Source of the DNA: JARRKU01 sp963675565
Lineage (GTDB): Bacteria > Desulfobacterota > Desulfobacteria > Desulfobacterales > Desulfosarcinaceae
DNA length: 64,000 bases
Direction of reading: 5' to 3'
NCBI GenBank assembly: GCA_963675565.2
Contig: CAXXYD010000001.1
Location: 1,426,001-1,490,000, forward strand
Shown here: positions 8,451-17,686 of the stretch, piece by piece
Numbering within the stretch: the stretch's first letter is position 1
Layout of the letters: each line of letters opens with the position of its first letter
The notes under the pieces: generated by a model
What the model was told of the DNA's origin: nothing
The model's input: only the letters and a program-made list of their open reading frames with translations
Database searches by the model: none
Made by a program: the position numbers and the translations under genes

Positions 8451-9254
8451 TTAATTCGCGGCCGCGTCGAAATACGTTTCGATGGCTTGGCGGCTTTCCA
8501 AAACGGAGGCTGGATCCTGGCCGAAAATCTCCAGGGTTATGGTATTGTCATAACCAGCCGACCTCAGTGCCCGGATCACTTTTTTAAACGGCAGTGTGCC
8601 ATGGCCCACGGGCAGGTGGTCGTCGCAGCGCCCGTTGTTGTCCGATACGTGCACATGGGCCAGCCGGCCCCCGAATCGCGATATAAAATCGAATACCCGC
8701 CGGCCGGAGCTGTCGCCGATATGGGCATGCCCGGTGTCCAGCACCAGCTTTAATTCGGGAAAGTTCCCGAAGATCCTCTCGAAATCATCCGGGTCCGCAT
8801 AGGGCCCCATCCTCGGAAACATATTCTCGAGACACAGCGGGATTCCCAATTCCCCGGCGCGACGCGCGATGCGGTCCAGACTTTCCATGGCGCAGGCCAG
8901 CGCATCGTCCATCACAAAAACCGCCAGCCCGTCAATGTAGCCTGGATGCACCACCGCTTTCTCGGCACCCAAATCCACCGCCGTTTCCAGGGAAGCGATC
9001 ACCTCTTGAACGGATGCCTGGCGGATGCTCTCGGTCAAATGGGCCGTATACACAAAAGTGGGCAGATGACAGATCAATCCCAGATGGTTGCGCCCAAGGA
9101 CCGACGCAATGGCTTGGCGCCGGGTTTGAAGTTGACTGAAATGGGCACAGGGCGGATCCATGGCCAGTTCCACGTAGTCCATCCCCAGGTCCGCCGCCGC
9201 CCGGATTTCGTCGACAACCGGCTTGACCGGAAAGTTCATGACACCGTATCGCAT
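8451..9254 (-). CDS. Sugar-phosphate isomerase/epimerase-like TIM-barrel protein
   Basis: A 267-residue protein of the xylose-isomerase-like TIM-barrel (AP endonuclease 2) superfamily. The start at 9254 is preferred because a GGGAG site precedes it and the strand MRYGVMNFP begins the barrel. Likely metal-binding positions are in LCLENMFPRMGPYADP (Glu), LKLVLDTGHAHIGD (Asp, His), HVHVSDNNGRCDDHLPVGHG (His, Asp) and TLEIFGQDP (Glu). These residues place it in the superfamily, but the substrate cannot be read from sequence. It overlaps the upstream 100-residue gene by 19 bases. Confidence 0.82.
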   Translation of the reverse strand: MRYGVMNFPVKPVVDEIRAAADLGMDYVELAMDPPCAHFSQLQTRRQAIASVLGRNHLGLICHLPTFVYTAHLTESIRQASVQEVIASLETAVDLGAEKAVVHPGYIDGLAVFVMDDALACAMESLDRIARRAGELGIPLCLENMFPRMGPYADPDDFERIFGNFPELKLVLDTGHAHIGDSSGRRVFDFISRFGGRLAHVHVSDNNGRCDDHLPVGHGTLPFKKVIRALRSAGYDNTITLEIFGQDPASVLESRQAIETYFDAAAN

Positions 9255-9538
9255 GATAGCATCTCCCGAACCAACTGTTCCCACTCTGTTTCAAGGGCCA
9301 CGTCAGGCCGGGTGCGCCCCGCCTTCCGGTACCAGTAATCGGCATTCCACAGTACGTCCTCCTCCCGGTGCAGATAGGCATGAACGGCCCTTCCCCGCAC
9401 CGTGGCGATATCCTGGGCAGTCGTATGGGCCCTGTCCCATTGGCCCTGTCGATCCCACCACAGCGAAACCCACGTATCGGAAAGTCCCCCGGGCGGACGG
9501 GCATCTCCCAGGCTCGACATAAAAGCGTCAATATCCAT
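9236..9538 (-). CDS. Conserved-looking hypothetical protein, 100 residues
   Basis: An acidic, Trp-rich soluble protein (DTWVSLWWDRQGQWDRAH, then a tail ending WEQLVREML). Its 3' end overlaps the TIM-barrel gene by 19 bases in the same direction, so the two are probably translated together. No motif is recognised. The Trp/His/Asp richness suggests a compact fold rather than a spurious frame. Confidence 0.65.
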   Translation of the reverse strand: MDIDAFMSSLGDARPPGGLSDTWVSLWWDRQGQWDRAHTTAQDIATVRGRAVHAYLHREEDVLWNADYWYRKAGRTRPDVALETEWEQLVREMLSCDTVS

Positions 9539-9783
9539 TCGGCCTCCTCGATATTTGCGATATCCTGTCTAGTCAGAACAATGGGCTCGGGCGCCGCTTT
9601 CAGCGGGCTGTTTCAGTCATGATGAATCTTTTTGGCCTGCGTGTCAAAATGATAATCAACTGCCCGTGTGGTGACATCTACAGAACCCGTTCAGCAGGTT
9701 TGGTAATCTTTTAACCCTTGACCATCAATGCTCGGTAAATATATTGAGGCATCTTTAAACCTGCAATGCAGCAAGGAGCAACG

Positions 9784-10845
9784 ATGCCACAGCACACAAT
9801 CGATGACTACCGGTTTGAAACCGGCATATACCGGCCGCCCAGCGAAGGCGGCAGCAACTCGCTGCTGGTCCGGTTGACCCGCAACTGCCCCTGGAACCGC
9901 TGCGCGTTCTGCGCCATGTATAAAACGGAAAAATTCGAATTACGCCCGCCGGCTGAAATCATGCGGGATATCGACGCCATGGCGGCCATTGTCCGTGATC
10001 TGGAAAAGATTTCGGCTGAATTGGGACACCCGGATGAAATAGTGAATGAAGCGGCCATCGAGCTGATCAGCCGCGTTCCCCGGCTCAACTATCACGAGGG
10101 ATTTCCGATGCTGTATCACTGGCTGCTGTCCGGTTCGAGAACCGCATTTTTACAGGATGCCAACAGCGTTATCATGAAATCGGACCAGTTGGTCGAAGTC
10201 TTGCACTACTTGCGCAGTACCTTCCCGTCCATCCAACGCGTCACCACCTACGCCCGTTCCAAGACATTGATGCAGAAACCGGAGGATGAATTGAAAGCCA
10301 TTCGTCTTGCCGGGCTGGACCGGCTGCACGTGGGACTGGAGACCGGGGACGATGAACTGCTGAATAAAATCAAGAAGGGGGTCACCTCGGACGGACACAT
10401 CAAAGGCGGCCGGAAAGCCATGTCGGCCGGATTCCAGCTATCCGAGTACTGGATGCCCGGCTTGGGGGGCAAGTCAATGTGGGAAAACCACGCGCTGAAC
10501 ACGGCCCGGGTGCTCAATGCCATCAACCCGCACTATATTCGCTCCCGTCCTTTCCACCCCGTGCCGGGGACCCCGCTGCAAGCACAAATTAAAGACGGAT
10601 CATTTGAGATGCTTTCTCCGGACCAGCAATTAAGGGAATTGAAACTGATGATCGGGCATCTGGACGTCACATCGCGGGTTTGTTTCGATCATGCCGGCAA
10701 TTACTGGAAGAACAGGAACAGGGAGCTCTTATTCAGTCAGAGTTACGAAGGATACAAATTTCCTGAAGAAAAAAACAAGGTACTGGCGCTCATTGACGAA
10801 GGCCTCAAGACCCGCAATCGGCGACCGAATATCGTGAACCTTTAG
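9784..10845 (+). CDS. Radical SAM protein of unknown substrate
   Basis: A 353-residue protein with an AAGGAG site 6 bases before the ATG at 9784. The cluster motif CPWNRCAFC (CX4CX2C spacing, a variant of the usual CX3CX2C) lies at about residue 35 in the context LLVRLTRNCPWNRCAFCAMY. Later stretches RLHVGLETGDDELLNKIKKG and RPFHPVPGTPL are typical of Elp3/HemN-like radical SAM proteins that handle large or unknown substrates. No partner gene is adjacent. It may be involved in RNA or cofactor modification, but nothing in the sequence fixes the substrate. Confidence 0.88.
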   Translation: MPQHTIDDYRFETGIYRPPSEGGSNSLLVRLTRNCPWNRCAFCAMYKTEKFELRPPAEIMRDIDAMAAIVRDLEKISAELGHPDEIVNEAAIELISRVPRLNYHEGFPMLYHWLLSGSRTAFLQDANSVIMKSDQLVEVLHYLRSTFPSIQRVTTYARSKTLMQKPEDELKAIRLAGLDRLHVGLETGDDELLNKIKKGVTSDGHIKGGRKAMSAGFQLSEYWMPGLGGKSMWENHALNTARVLNAINPHYIRSRPFHPVPGTPLQAQIKDGSFEMLSPDQQLRELKLMIGHLDVTSRVCFDHAGNYWKNRNRELLFSQSYEGYKFPEEKNKVLALIDEGLKTRNRRPNIVNL

Positions 10846-10988
10846 GAATCCGGTGAAATGGTAAACCTTGAACTGTCATCGCGAATGCCAAAATCAGCGG
10901 GACACCGCATCACGCGGGTCAACACCAGGGATAAAACCAGCGCCGGCACGATCACCAGAGCGATAAAACCAATGAGCAGAGTCGTCAT
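10842..10988 (-). CDS. Possible small single-pass membrane protein, 48 residues
   Basis: The frame begins MTTLLIGFIALVIVPALVLS with a clear transmembrane helix, followed by a short polar tail ending in SPDS. A weak AGAGG site lies 11 bases upstream. It converges on the radical SAM gene, overlapping its last codon. Many spurious frames look like this, so coding status is uncertain. Confidence 0.35.
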   Translation of the reverse strand: MTTLLIGFIALVIVPALVLSLVLTRVMRCPADFGIRDDSSRFTISPDS

Positions 10989-11534
10989 TCTTAAATACAC
11001 CTCTCGACAAGATAACCGATGGAATCCATCCAGGTGAACCTGATGCAAAAAATTTGCCAGCGTGGCTACGCGATATAGACCAAAATCTGAAATAGTATAA
11101 TAACCTTTGTTTCCAGTGGGTTTGACATAAACTCCACATTGGCGGAATGAAAACACCCGCCAAAAATGCGTCATTTTTTGGACGGGCATAATCAAACCCG
11201 ATGAATTGGTGCATAAAAACATACAGTCCGGTACCCCATAGCCGGGTTCGCTTTTTTTGATTGATTCAGATACCGGTGGCCGCCGGTGTGTTCAGTAAAA
11301 ACCGGGTCTGTAAGGTTCGACTTCTGACATGGCCCCAAGCACCCGGTTATTGAGGACCCAATTAAAGTCTAAAGTATTTTCGGCATGTGCCGATAACCCA
11401 AATGCTCCATGGCATAAATATGCAGGCTATCAGGCTGCTGCTCCAGACATTCGACATGCTCCATCCGGACTGATCTGAGAATTAAAACCGCGCATTACAG
11501 GGGCCTGAGAAAAAGCAATTTTGAAGGGAGCAAA
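10989..11534. other. About 545-base region without a recognised gene
   Basis: No frame with convincing composition is visible on either strand. The last 12 bases hold the GAAGGGAG ribosome site of the response regulator gene. Confidence 0.55.
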
Positions 11535-12401
11535 ATGGAATCCACCGATAAAGCGAAACCGGGAAACGCCCCCCACGATTTTATCAAAATGCGGCTCGCG
11601 GTTATCGACGATGAGCGAAAATGGCTCAAGGTGTTCAAGCGGATGTTCCGGAATAGCGCCTATGAAGTGGATACATTTGACAATCCCCAGGAGTTCGTCA
11701 CCACCATCCTTAAACACCCCGACCGGTATGCCGGTATCATCTGCGACATCAAAATGCCGCAGATGGACGGCCATCAGGTCTACAACGTCGTCAAAAGCAA
11801 CAGAGCAACCCGCACCATCCCCTTTGTGATCGTGTCCGGCGTGCTGACCCAGGACCAAAATCTATCCAAGGTGCAGGGTATCGCGTATATTTCCAAGCTG
11901 GACGATGATTTGCGGGCCAAGGTCTTCAAAGAGCTTCAAGAGGTCATCGAAAACTGGCCCGTAATTAAAAACTACCTGGTCCGGAAAAATATTTCAGAAG
12001 AAAAAATTGAGTTCTTCTGCCAGTTTTTCATCAACTACCACCAATACTTCAATGAAATTCTCACCCATATCAACAAAATGGAACAGGCCTGCGTTTGCAG
12101 AGATCCGGAGTCCATCCGCCAAATCGCCGCGCAGTGTGACAGCTATATGACCGAGCTTCAGGACACCTGCATGCAGTTGATCGGCCTCGTTCAGGATATC
12201 CCGCAAACCACAAGTTTCATCGCCAAAGTGTGTGAACGCGGCCGGACCAGCCTCAACATGATTCAGACCTTTCAGTTCATGCTTGCCGAAGAGCCCACAT
12301 CCAACCGGGAATTCAGGGCCTTTCTCAAAGACTGCCGCGACAGCCTGGAAAAAATCATCATCGGCACCGAAAAGGGATACAACCTCAGAGAACTGTATTA
12401 G
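11535..12401 (+). CDS. Orphan response regulator with unrecognised helical output domain
   Basis: A 288-residue protein. The receiver domain spans about residues 18-140, with the acidic pocket D25/D26, phospho-acceptor D71 (CDIKMPQMDG), S101 and K121 all present, so phosphorylation is expected. The C-terminal 145 residues are predicted helical and contain no HTH, GGDEF, HD-GYP or AAA motif that I can see; two pairs of Cys-containing segments (FFCQFF, CVCRD) are notable. No histidine kinase gene is adjacent. A good GAAGGGAG site precedes the ATG. The role may be protein-protein signalling. Confidence 0.85.
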   Translation: MESTDKAKPGNAPHDFIKMRLAVIDDERKWLKVFKRMFRNSAYEVDTFDNPQEFVTTILKHPDRYAGIICDIKMPQMDGHQVYNVVKSNRATRTIPFVIVSGVLTQDQNLSKVQGIAYISKLDDDLRAKVFKELQEVIENWPVIKNYLVRKNISEEKIEFFCQFFINYHQYFNEILTHINKMEQACVCRDPESIRQIAAQCDSYMTELQDTCMQLIGLVQDIPQTTSFIAKVCERGRTSLNMIQTFQFMLAEEPTSNREFRAFLKDCRDSLEKIIIGTEKGYNLRELY

Positions 12402-12523
12402 CCTTTCCTCGGATCCAAAAGAAGCTTTTTGCCGGTGCCTTGATATTTTCTTCAAAAACGTTTCTGAAGCGCAAATCCCTCGCAGATATTTCGCAGAGAA
12501 TTGATCGGCGACAGCCGTCGGTC

Positions 12524-12578
12524 TTGACAGCCGCCAGGCAAAAGACTATCTATCCACGTTTTGCCCTAGGGCAAAACG
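12524..12578 (+). promoter_or_regulatory. Promoter with 22-bp palindromic operator before the MFS gene
   Basis: TTGACA at 12524-12529, a 17-base spacer and TATCTA at 12547-12552 form a plausible sigma-70 promoter. Immediately downstream, at 12557-12578, lies a perfect 22-bp palindrome with half-site CGTTTTGCCCT. It sits at the expected transcription start, 19 bases before the MFS ATG. A repressor bound there would block transcription. Confidence 0.6.
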
Positions 12579-12597
12579 CCGAACCAAGGGAATTCCA

Positions 12598-13782
12598 ATG
12601 ACCGATCCTGCACTGGCATCCGGAACCGATACCGCTTCACCCCCCCGGCATTTCCAGGCCGGCGGGGTGATCATGGTTTCCGTCTGCCATCTCATTCACG
12701 ATATTTATTCCAGCTTTCTTGCCCCCCTGCTGCCCCTGCTCATCGAAAAACTGTCGCTTTCATTGACCCGCGCCGGCCTGCTGTCCACCGTTATGCAACT
12801 GCCCGCCCTTATGAATCCGTACATCGGCGTGTGGGCCGATCGCATCAGTGTACGGTGGTTTATCATTCTGGCGCCCTCCCTGACGGCGGTGCCCATGAGC
12901 CTCATCGGCCTGGCCCCCAGTTATGTGATGTTGCTGATACTGCTTTTCATCACCGGAATCAGCACTTCCCTTTTCCATGTCCCATCCCCGGTTCTAATCG
13001 CCAATTTATCCGGCAACCACAAGGGACGCGGCATGGCCTTGTATATGACCGGCGGCGAACTGGCCAGGACGCTGGGCCCCCTCGTCGCCGTGGGCGGTGT
13101 CAGCCTGCTGGGACTGGAGGGCTTTTACCCCATCATGATTTTCGGTCTGGCGTCCTCCTTCTGGCTCTACTTGAAATTCAAGGATGTCCGGGTGGCTCAC
13201 GCTAGCCGGAGCCCGATTACCCTTGGCCGAACGTGGTTATCCATGCGCCGCCTGCTGCTGCCGCTCATCGGTATTTTGATTGCCAGAGGATTCATGCATG
13301 CATCCATCACCACCTTTTTGCCCACCTACATAAAGCTGCAAACAGGCGACTTGTGGCTGGCCGGCATTTCACTGACCCTGGTAGAGGGCGCCGGTGTAGC
13401 CGGGGTGTTGACGGCCGGGTCGCTCAGCGATGCTTTGGGTCGCAAGCAGGTGCTTTTCATATCCTTGGTGACCGCACCGGTCATGCTGCTCGGATTTGTC
13501 TGGCTGGACGGATGGATTCGATTTCTCATGTTGGTTTTAACCGGCTTCTGCCTGCTGTCCACCACCCCGGTGATGCTGGCCATGGTCCAGGAGGAGGCCA
13601 CTGACAGCCCGGCCGCCGCCAACGGCCTGTTCATGATGGCCAGTTTCATGGCGCGCTCTTCCGTGATCGTGCTGGTGGGCTACCTGGGCGATTTGATCGG
13701 TCTGGGAGCGACATACATCTGCAGTGCCCTGCTCGGACTTGTGGGGATTCCCTTCATTCTCATGCTGCCCGCCGGAAAATAA
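12598..13782 (+). CDS. MFS transporter, fosmidomycin-resistance (Fsr)-like
   Basis: A 394-residue protein with about 12 hydrophobic segments in two bundles. The N-terminal H-L-I-H-D-I-Y-S-S-F-L-A-P-L-L-P-L-L-I-E-K stretch and the L-S-L-T-R-A-G-L segment are characteristic of the Fsr-like MFS branch, and GALSDALGR-like GSLSDALGRKQVLF occurs at the start of the second bundle. Family members export small organic compounds; the substrate here is unknown. An AAGGG site precedes the ATG, and the palindromic operator just upstream suggests inducible control. Confidence 0.85.
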   Translation: MTDPALASGTDTASPPRHFQAGGVIMVSVCHLIHDIYSSFLAPLLPLLIEKLSLSLTRAGLLSTVMQLPALMNPYIGVWADRISVRWFIILAPSLTAVPMSLIGLAPSYVMLLILLFITGISTSLFHVPSPVLIANLSGNHKGRGMALYMTGGELARTLGPLVAVGGVSLLGLEGFYPIMIFGLASSFWLYLKFKDVRVAHASRSPITLGRTWLSMRRLLLPLIGILIARGFMHASITTFLPTYIKLQTGDLWLAGISLTLVEGAGVAGVLTAGSLSDALGRKQVLFISLVTAPVMLLGFVWLDGWIRFLMLVLTGFCLLSTTPVMLAMVQEEATDSPAAANGLFMMASFMARSSVIVLVGYLGDLIGLGATYICSALLGLVGIPFILMLPAGK

Positions 13783-13992
13783 CCCCTCTCCGGATTGCTC
13801 CCCGGCGAACCGGGCACCAAAGGTAATGCTTTACCCAAAGACTCAGGTCAGTTATACTTTTAAACGGCAACAGGGGTTTTGCCCGGCCCCGGAGCTCTTG
13901 TAGCGATAATACCAAATCCGGGCGCAGCATGAATTGCCAATCTCCAATTCCGCGAGTAATACATGAAGATTAAAAAAGGATGAAAATGCGCT

Positions 13993-14496
13993 ATGGAAAT
14001 TCCGGCTCTAATTGAAAAGCACCTCAGGCATATCCTTGCCCATATTTCCAACGACGCCGACCATGACGCCTGTTTGCAGGATTTCTATGGGAATATCGTC
14101 GTCCCGCAGCGGTTTTTTCCGTTGCCCAACCAGTTCAGGACATTGAAGCTCATCAACGCCCTGAATCGCATGCCCGACCTCAAGGATGCGGTCCGCAACC
14201 GCCTGGAGATGGAAGTAAAATCTCTCTGGGATGCCTATCTGCCGCCGGAAAAGGACACAGCGGTTTCCGCTGATGAACCGCCTGCGCCCGCTCAAGCCCG
14301 GCCCCAACCTCATGCGTCATCCGTATTGAATGATACCCAATCCGAAACAGCCAATGCCCGAACAGAAGCAACCGCACCAAAAGTTCAAATGATGACGGTA
14401 CGCAGCGGCATTCAAATCGGAACCCCGGCCAGGCGCGACTGGTTTGACAGCCTGCTTGATTTTGTCGCCGCCTGCCTCGGACCGCTGATCAGTTGA
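13993..14496 (+). CDS. Hypothetical protein, 167 residues
   Basis: The N-terminal ~75 residues (HLRHILAHISNDADHDACLQ, then LKLINALNRMPDLKD) look helical and folded. The middle (about 90-130) is a low-complexity Pro/Ala/Gln/Thr linker, and the last 25 residues (DWFDSLLDFVAACLGPLIS) form an amphipathic or membrane-associating helix. No family recognised. It stands alone between the MFS gene and the first palindromic repeat. Confidence 0.6.
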   Translation: MEIPALIEKHLRHILAHISNDADHDACLQDFYGNIVVPQRFFPLPNQFRTLKLINALNRMPDLKDAVRNRLEMEVKSLWDAYLPPEKDTAVSADEPPAPAQARPQPHASSVLNDTQSETANARTEATAPKVQMMTVRSGIQIGTPARRDWFDSLLDFVAACLGPLIS

Positions 14497-14637
14497 CGCC
14501 AAAACCAGGCAATGGTCACATTTCGGGTCAAGTGATTTCAAACCAGGAAACGGCTTCAGCCGAACGGCCTTTTCGTCGCGTCAGCAAGGGGGACCGACGT
14601 ATACCCTGCCCATGAGTTGTTTGGGGACGGGTTGCTT

Positions 14638-14698
14638 GGGGACGTATATCAGGTTATAAGTTAATCTTTGATTAACTTATAACCTGATATACGTCCCC
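14638..14698. repeat. Palindromic repeat copy 1 (61 bp)
   Basis: Perfect 29-base arms (14638-14666 and 14670-14698) with a 3-base loop; each arm opens GGGGACGTATATCAGG. It lies between the convergent 167-residue gene and the NlpC/P60 gene, 4 bases from the latter's stop. It is the same element as 39076-39136 and 53100-53159. A GGGGACGGG fragment about 15 bases upstream resembles a partial arm. It could act as a bidirectional terminator. Confidence 0.9.
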
Positions 14699-14702
14699 CT
14701 TT

Positions 14703-15506
14703 CTAGAAATAGCGCCTGGCGCCCATATACCGTTTTCGGAAATAGCGGCTGTCCAAAGAAGCCGCTTGTATTCTGCGGCCTTCGCCGGGCGCATGGATAA
14801 ACTGCCCCCGGCCGCTGTATACGCCCACATGGGATACGCGCCCTTTCCTGCCCGTGGCGAAAAAAACCAGATCCCCGGGCTTGAGCGCATCCCGCGGTGT
14901 GGGCTCTCCCGCATCGAACTGGGAACGGGAATTTCTCGGCAGTTCCAATCCATTGAGGCGGTAGACGGTCATGGTCAGACCACTACAGTCAAATCCCCTC
15001 TGGGCCGATTCTCCTCCCCAGCGGTAGGAAGTGCCGATAAAGCGCCGGGCCGTGCTCACGATACTATCGCGCAATGCATTTTCCGGATCAATCCGATATG
15101 CGCCCGGCACGGGCTGCACAATAAAAAAATCATCGATAACCCCCCCGGCCTTCAATGCCACGGCACGGGCACGGGCCGCTTCCCTGGTTTGATATCTTTC
15201 GAATCGAACTTTAAAAAGACGATCGGTGTCGATGAAATAATAAGCGTCCAGACCTTGGGAAATGAGGCCGGCGGCAAATCGGGCCGCGCGTTCAGTGGAG
15301 GAAAAGGCGCCTACTTGGATGGTGAACAGAATACCCGGCAGGCGGAAATTCGCCTGCGGCACGGCCGTCGCCGGAAAAGGCTGGCGGGGAATTGCATCCG
15401 CAGGCATGAATGCAGGGGAAGAACAGGCGGTCAGGCATAGAACGGCTGCAATAGCATAAACAAAATATGAGCGCCCCAATCCGAGCATAGCAAAACGCTC
15501 CACCAT
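14703..15506 (-). CDS. Lipoprotein with SPOR and NlpC/P60 domains (peptidoglycan hydrolase)
   Basis: A 267-residue protein with a lipoprotein signal (YAIAAVLCLTAC, lipobox LTAC). A SPOR-like domain covers about residues 60-130 (FTIQVGAFSSTERAARFAAG). The C-terminal NlpC/P60 domain has the expected Cys-His-His set: FDCSGL, SHVGVYSG and FIHAPG. It is expected to cleave cell-wall peptides at the periplasmic face. The start at 15506 overlaps the stop of the upstream MFS gene (TGATG); a second ATG at 15488 with a GGAG site is nearly as good. Confidence 0.9.
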   Translation of the reverse strand: MVERFAMLGLGRSYFVYAIAAVLCLTACSSPAFMPADAIPRQPFPATAVPQANFRLPGILFTIQVGAFSSTERAARFAAGLISQGLDAYYFIDTDRLFKVRFERYQTREAARARAVALKAGGVIDDFFIVQPVPGAYRIDPENALRDSIVSTARRFIGTSYRWGGESAQRGFDCSGLTMTVYRLNGLELPRNSRSQFDAGEPTPRDALKPGDLVFFATGRKGRVSHVGVYSGRGQFIHAPGEGRRIQAASLDSRYFRKRYMGARRYF

Positions 15507-16765
15507 CAGGAACCGACACGCCAGCCGTGCAATCCCCATATCAAGCAACCCATGCCCAAAGCAGTGGCCGTAGCGGAGACGATCGTAACCGCCGACAATC
15601 CTGAACCAACCCAAAGAACACCGCCGCTCAACGCGCCGACCATTCTTCCCAGACCGGCGGCAGCATAAAACCCTGCCATCATTGTGGCCCGTGAGGCCGG
15701 CAACAGCTCCGTACTCAGCCCGAAGCTGGAGACGATGGTAAATTCAAAGGCCACGAAAATGAGAAACAGCCCGAACAGGGCCGCGGGCAGGGTTGATCCG
15801 ATAAAGGGCAGGAGGAGGTAGCCGACAATGGCCAGAATCAGTCCGATGATTACCGCGCGCTTGAGTCCGATGCGGTCCCCCAGCAAGGCCGTCAGGGACT
15901 CCCCCAGCAACTCGGCACCGCCAATGACGCTGGTACTCATCCCCAAAGCGACGATACTCACGGCAAAGCTGTGCTCCAGCCAGGCGCCATAAACCACAAA
16001 CAGATTGTCATTGGCCATGCTGATCCAGAATCCAAATCCAAGCATTCCCGCGGCAGGCCGGACTTTAATCAGTTGTTTCAGGGAAGATAGAACCCCGGTC
16101 CATTCACGGCCGCCCGTTTCAGAAACGGCGTCGCGGGGCAGCGATCGGGAGAGGAAAACCCACCCGGCCGAACCCAGCAACGCCATGCAGAAAAAGGCCC
16201 ACCGCAGTCCAAAACCCTCTATGACCAGGGCCATGGCCGGGATACCGATCAATGTGCTGCCGGCCCAGGCAGTTTCCATGATGCCGATGGCCGTTCCCCT
16301 GCGGACAAAAGGCACGCGCTGCCCGATGAATGCCTGAACAGCCGGATCATAGATCGTTTTGGCCGCACCGGCCAGCATAAGGCCCAAAAAGACGAATCCA
16401 TAAACTGGCGCCAGCCAGCACATCAGCATGCCCGCTGTCAGCATCAGCACGCCAGCCAGAATCATCTTGCGAAATCCCCGACGGTCCGCAAGGGGGCCTG
16501 CCAGCAGCCCAACTATACTGGTAGCCTGGTTGACAGCAATCAATGCTGTTATGGCTGTAAGGGGCACATGCAGGTCCCGGCTGAGGGCAGGGGCGAAAGG
16601 ATAAACGAATCGACGGGCAACGTTAAGCACGAACCGGAAAAAAGTAGCCGCAAGAATTTGCCACAGAAGTCCGGATCGAAGCCGATCACCTCCTTCGGCG
16701 ACTGGTCGGACCGTCGGGTGGCTTGCCGCATCCTGGAAACGATTCCCGGCATTTTGGGTCGGCAT
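15506..16765 (-). CDS. MFS transporter
   Basis: About 419 residues with 12 predicted membrane segments starting near GLLWQILAATFFRFV. The loop LAGPLADRRGFRKM between segments 2 and 3 is the MFS signature. The start is uncertain: the frame stays open to a GTG at 16807; ATG 16765 is preferred here because of an AAGG site about 10 bases upstream. Substrate unknown. It precedes and is coupled by a one-base overlap to the NlpC/P60 lipoprotein. Confidence 0.85.
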   Translation of the reverse strand: MPTQNAGNRFQDAASHPTVRPVAEGGDRLRSGLLWQILAATFFRFVLNVARRFVYPFAPALSRDLHVPLTAITALIAVNQATSIVGLLAGPLADRRGFRKMILAGVLMLTAGMLMCWLAPVYGFVFLGLMLAGAAKTIYDPAVQAFIGQRVPFVRRGTAIGIMETAWAGSTLIGIPAMALVIEGFGLRWAFFCMALLGSAGWVFLSRSLPRDAVSETGGREWTGVLSSLKQLIKVRPAAGMLGFGFWISMANDNLFVVYGAWLEHSFAVSIVALGMSTSVIGGAELLGESLTALLGDRIGLKRAVIIGLILAIVGYLLLPFIGSTLPAALFGLFLIFVAFEFTIVSSFGLSTELLPASRATMMAGFYAAAGLGRMVGALSGGVLWVGSGLSAVTIVSATATALGMGCLIWGLHGWRVGS

Positions 16766-17044
16766 TGCACAATGGCCTTCGTTGAGCGTCATTGGTCGGT
16801 GGTGCACATTGCATGCGAAACATGCCGGCCATCTATATCACATTGCTGCCCCCCATTCTATGGCGGCCAACCAGATCCGTACCCCACAAGGAAAGATTTC
16901 CCGACTCGCGACCTGTCACTCTGAACCACGTGTCACCAACTTAAGTATCCATCGTATAAACCGGATGGAGCCACTCAGAAATAGACAATAGAGTCAGAAA
17001 ACAAGCTAATGAAATTGACTCTGAACTCGCAACAAAATATCGAA

Positions 17045-17479
17045 TCAGGCAAAAAGGCCCGGCAGGGGAATAACGCCGAACTGCTGGAGCAGGCCCAGAT
17101 AATCGTTGTACACCCACTCTTCGACCACTTTGCCATCCTTCCAGGTGCACACCGCACATGCCATCATCTCGATTTGTTTCCCGGTGGGCGGCGCCTGGAT
17201 GGTCGGAGCCTGACCGGTATGCTTGCCTTTAAGGACATATTGGGCCACGGATTTATCACCGTCCACCATGACCGCCTCCAACTTAATCTCAAGCCCTGAA
17301 TAGGCAAGGTGGACATCCTTGATAAATTCCTTGTAGCCGGCCAGGCCTTTGACTTGTTTCATGGGGGGCTGGTAACGGACATAATCGGCGGCGACCAGTT
17401 CATCCAGCACACCCAGATTTCCCTTGCTGTGGGCCTCTTCGTAAATCAGGCGTACTTTTTCTTTGATTTCTGCGGACAT
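17045..17479 (-). CDS. SnoaL/NTF2-like ester-cyclase family protein
   Basis: A 144-residue NTF2-like fold protein. The pattern Y-E-E-A-H-S-K-G-N-L-G-V-L-D-E-L-V-A-A-D-Y-V near the N-terminus and V-C-T-W-K-D-G-K-V-V-E-E-W-V-Y-N-D near the C-terminus match SnoaL-like proteins. Members include polyketide cyclases and many uncharacterised proteins. A GGAGAAG-type ribosome site precedes the ATG. Its upstream region contains the 15-bp ATGTAATATT-type site shared with the transhydroxylase operons. Confidence 0.85.
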   Translation of the reverse strand: MSAEIKEKVRLIYEEAHSKGNLGVLDELVAADYVRYQPPMKQVKGLAGYKEFIKDVHLAYSGLEIKLEAVMVDGDKSVAQYVLKGKHTGQAPTIQAPPTGKQIEMMACAVCTWKDGKVVEEWVYNDYLGLLQQFGVIPLPGLFA

Positions 17480-17564
17480 GGGTCTTCTCCTTTTCTAAAC
17501 GTTTTCCCAAGGATCATGGGCGGGTCATTTTTTTCTTGATATCCGGTGGTATCCATATTATTGT

Positions 17565-17583
17565 ATGTAATATTACATGTTAT
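17565..17583. promoter_or_regulatory. Putative operator, 15-bp motif family
   Basis: A perfect 14-bp palindrome ATGTAATATTACAT lies at 17565-17578. The segment 17569-17583 matches the motif AATATTACATGTAAT found at 32149 with one mismatch. It sits between the divergent SnoaL-like (starts 17479) and FKBP (starts 17687) genes, so it could control either. Confidence 0.55.
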
Positions 17584-17686
17584 AAGTTCAATTTCAAGTC
17601 TGAATATTGTTTTTTAACTAATTATCCATTACGTTCGGACACAACGACATCATTCATCAAGTCCTGCGGGACTGAAAGGAGCGCGA

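Noticed and set aside
13801..13835. Hairpins after the Fsr-like MFS gene as terminators
   Set aside because: Short stems (CCCGG and GGTAA) without T runs; too weak to call.
14638..14698. CRISPR repeat
   Set aside because: The palindromes are solitary copies tens of kilobases apart without spacers.
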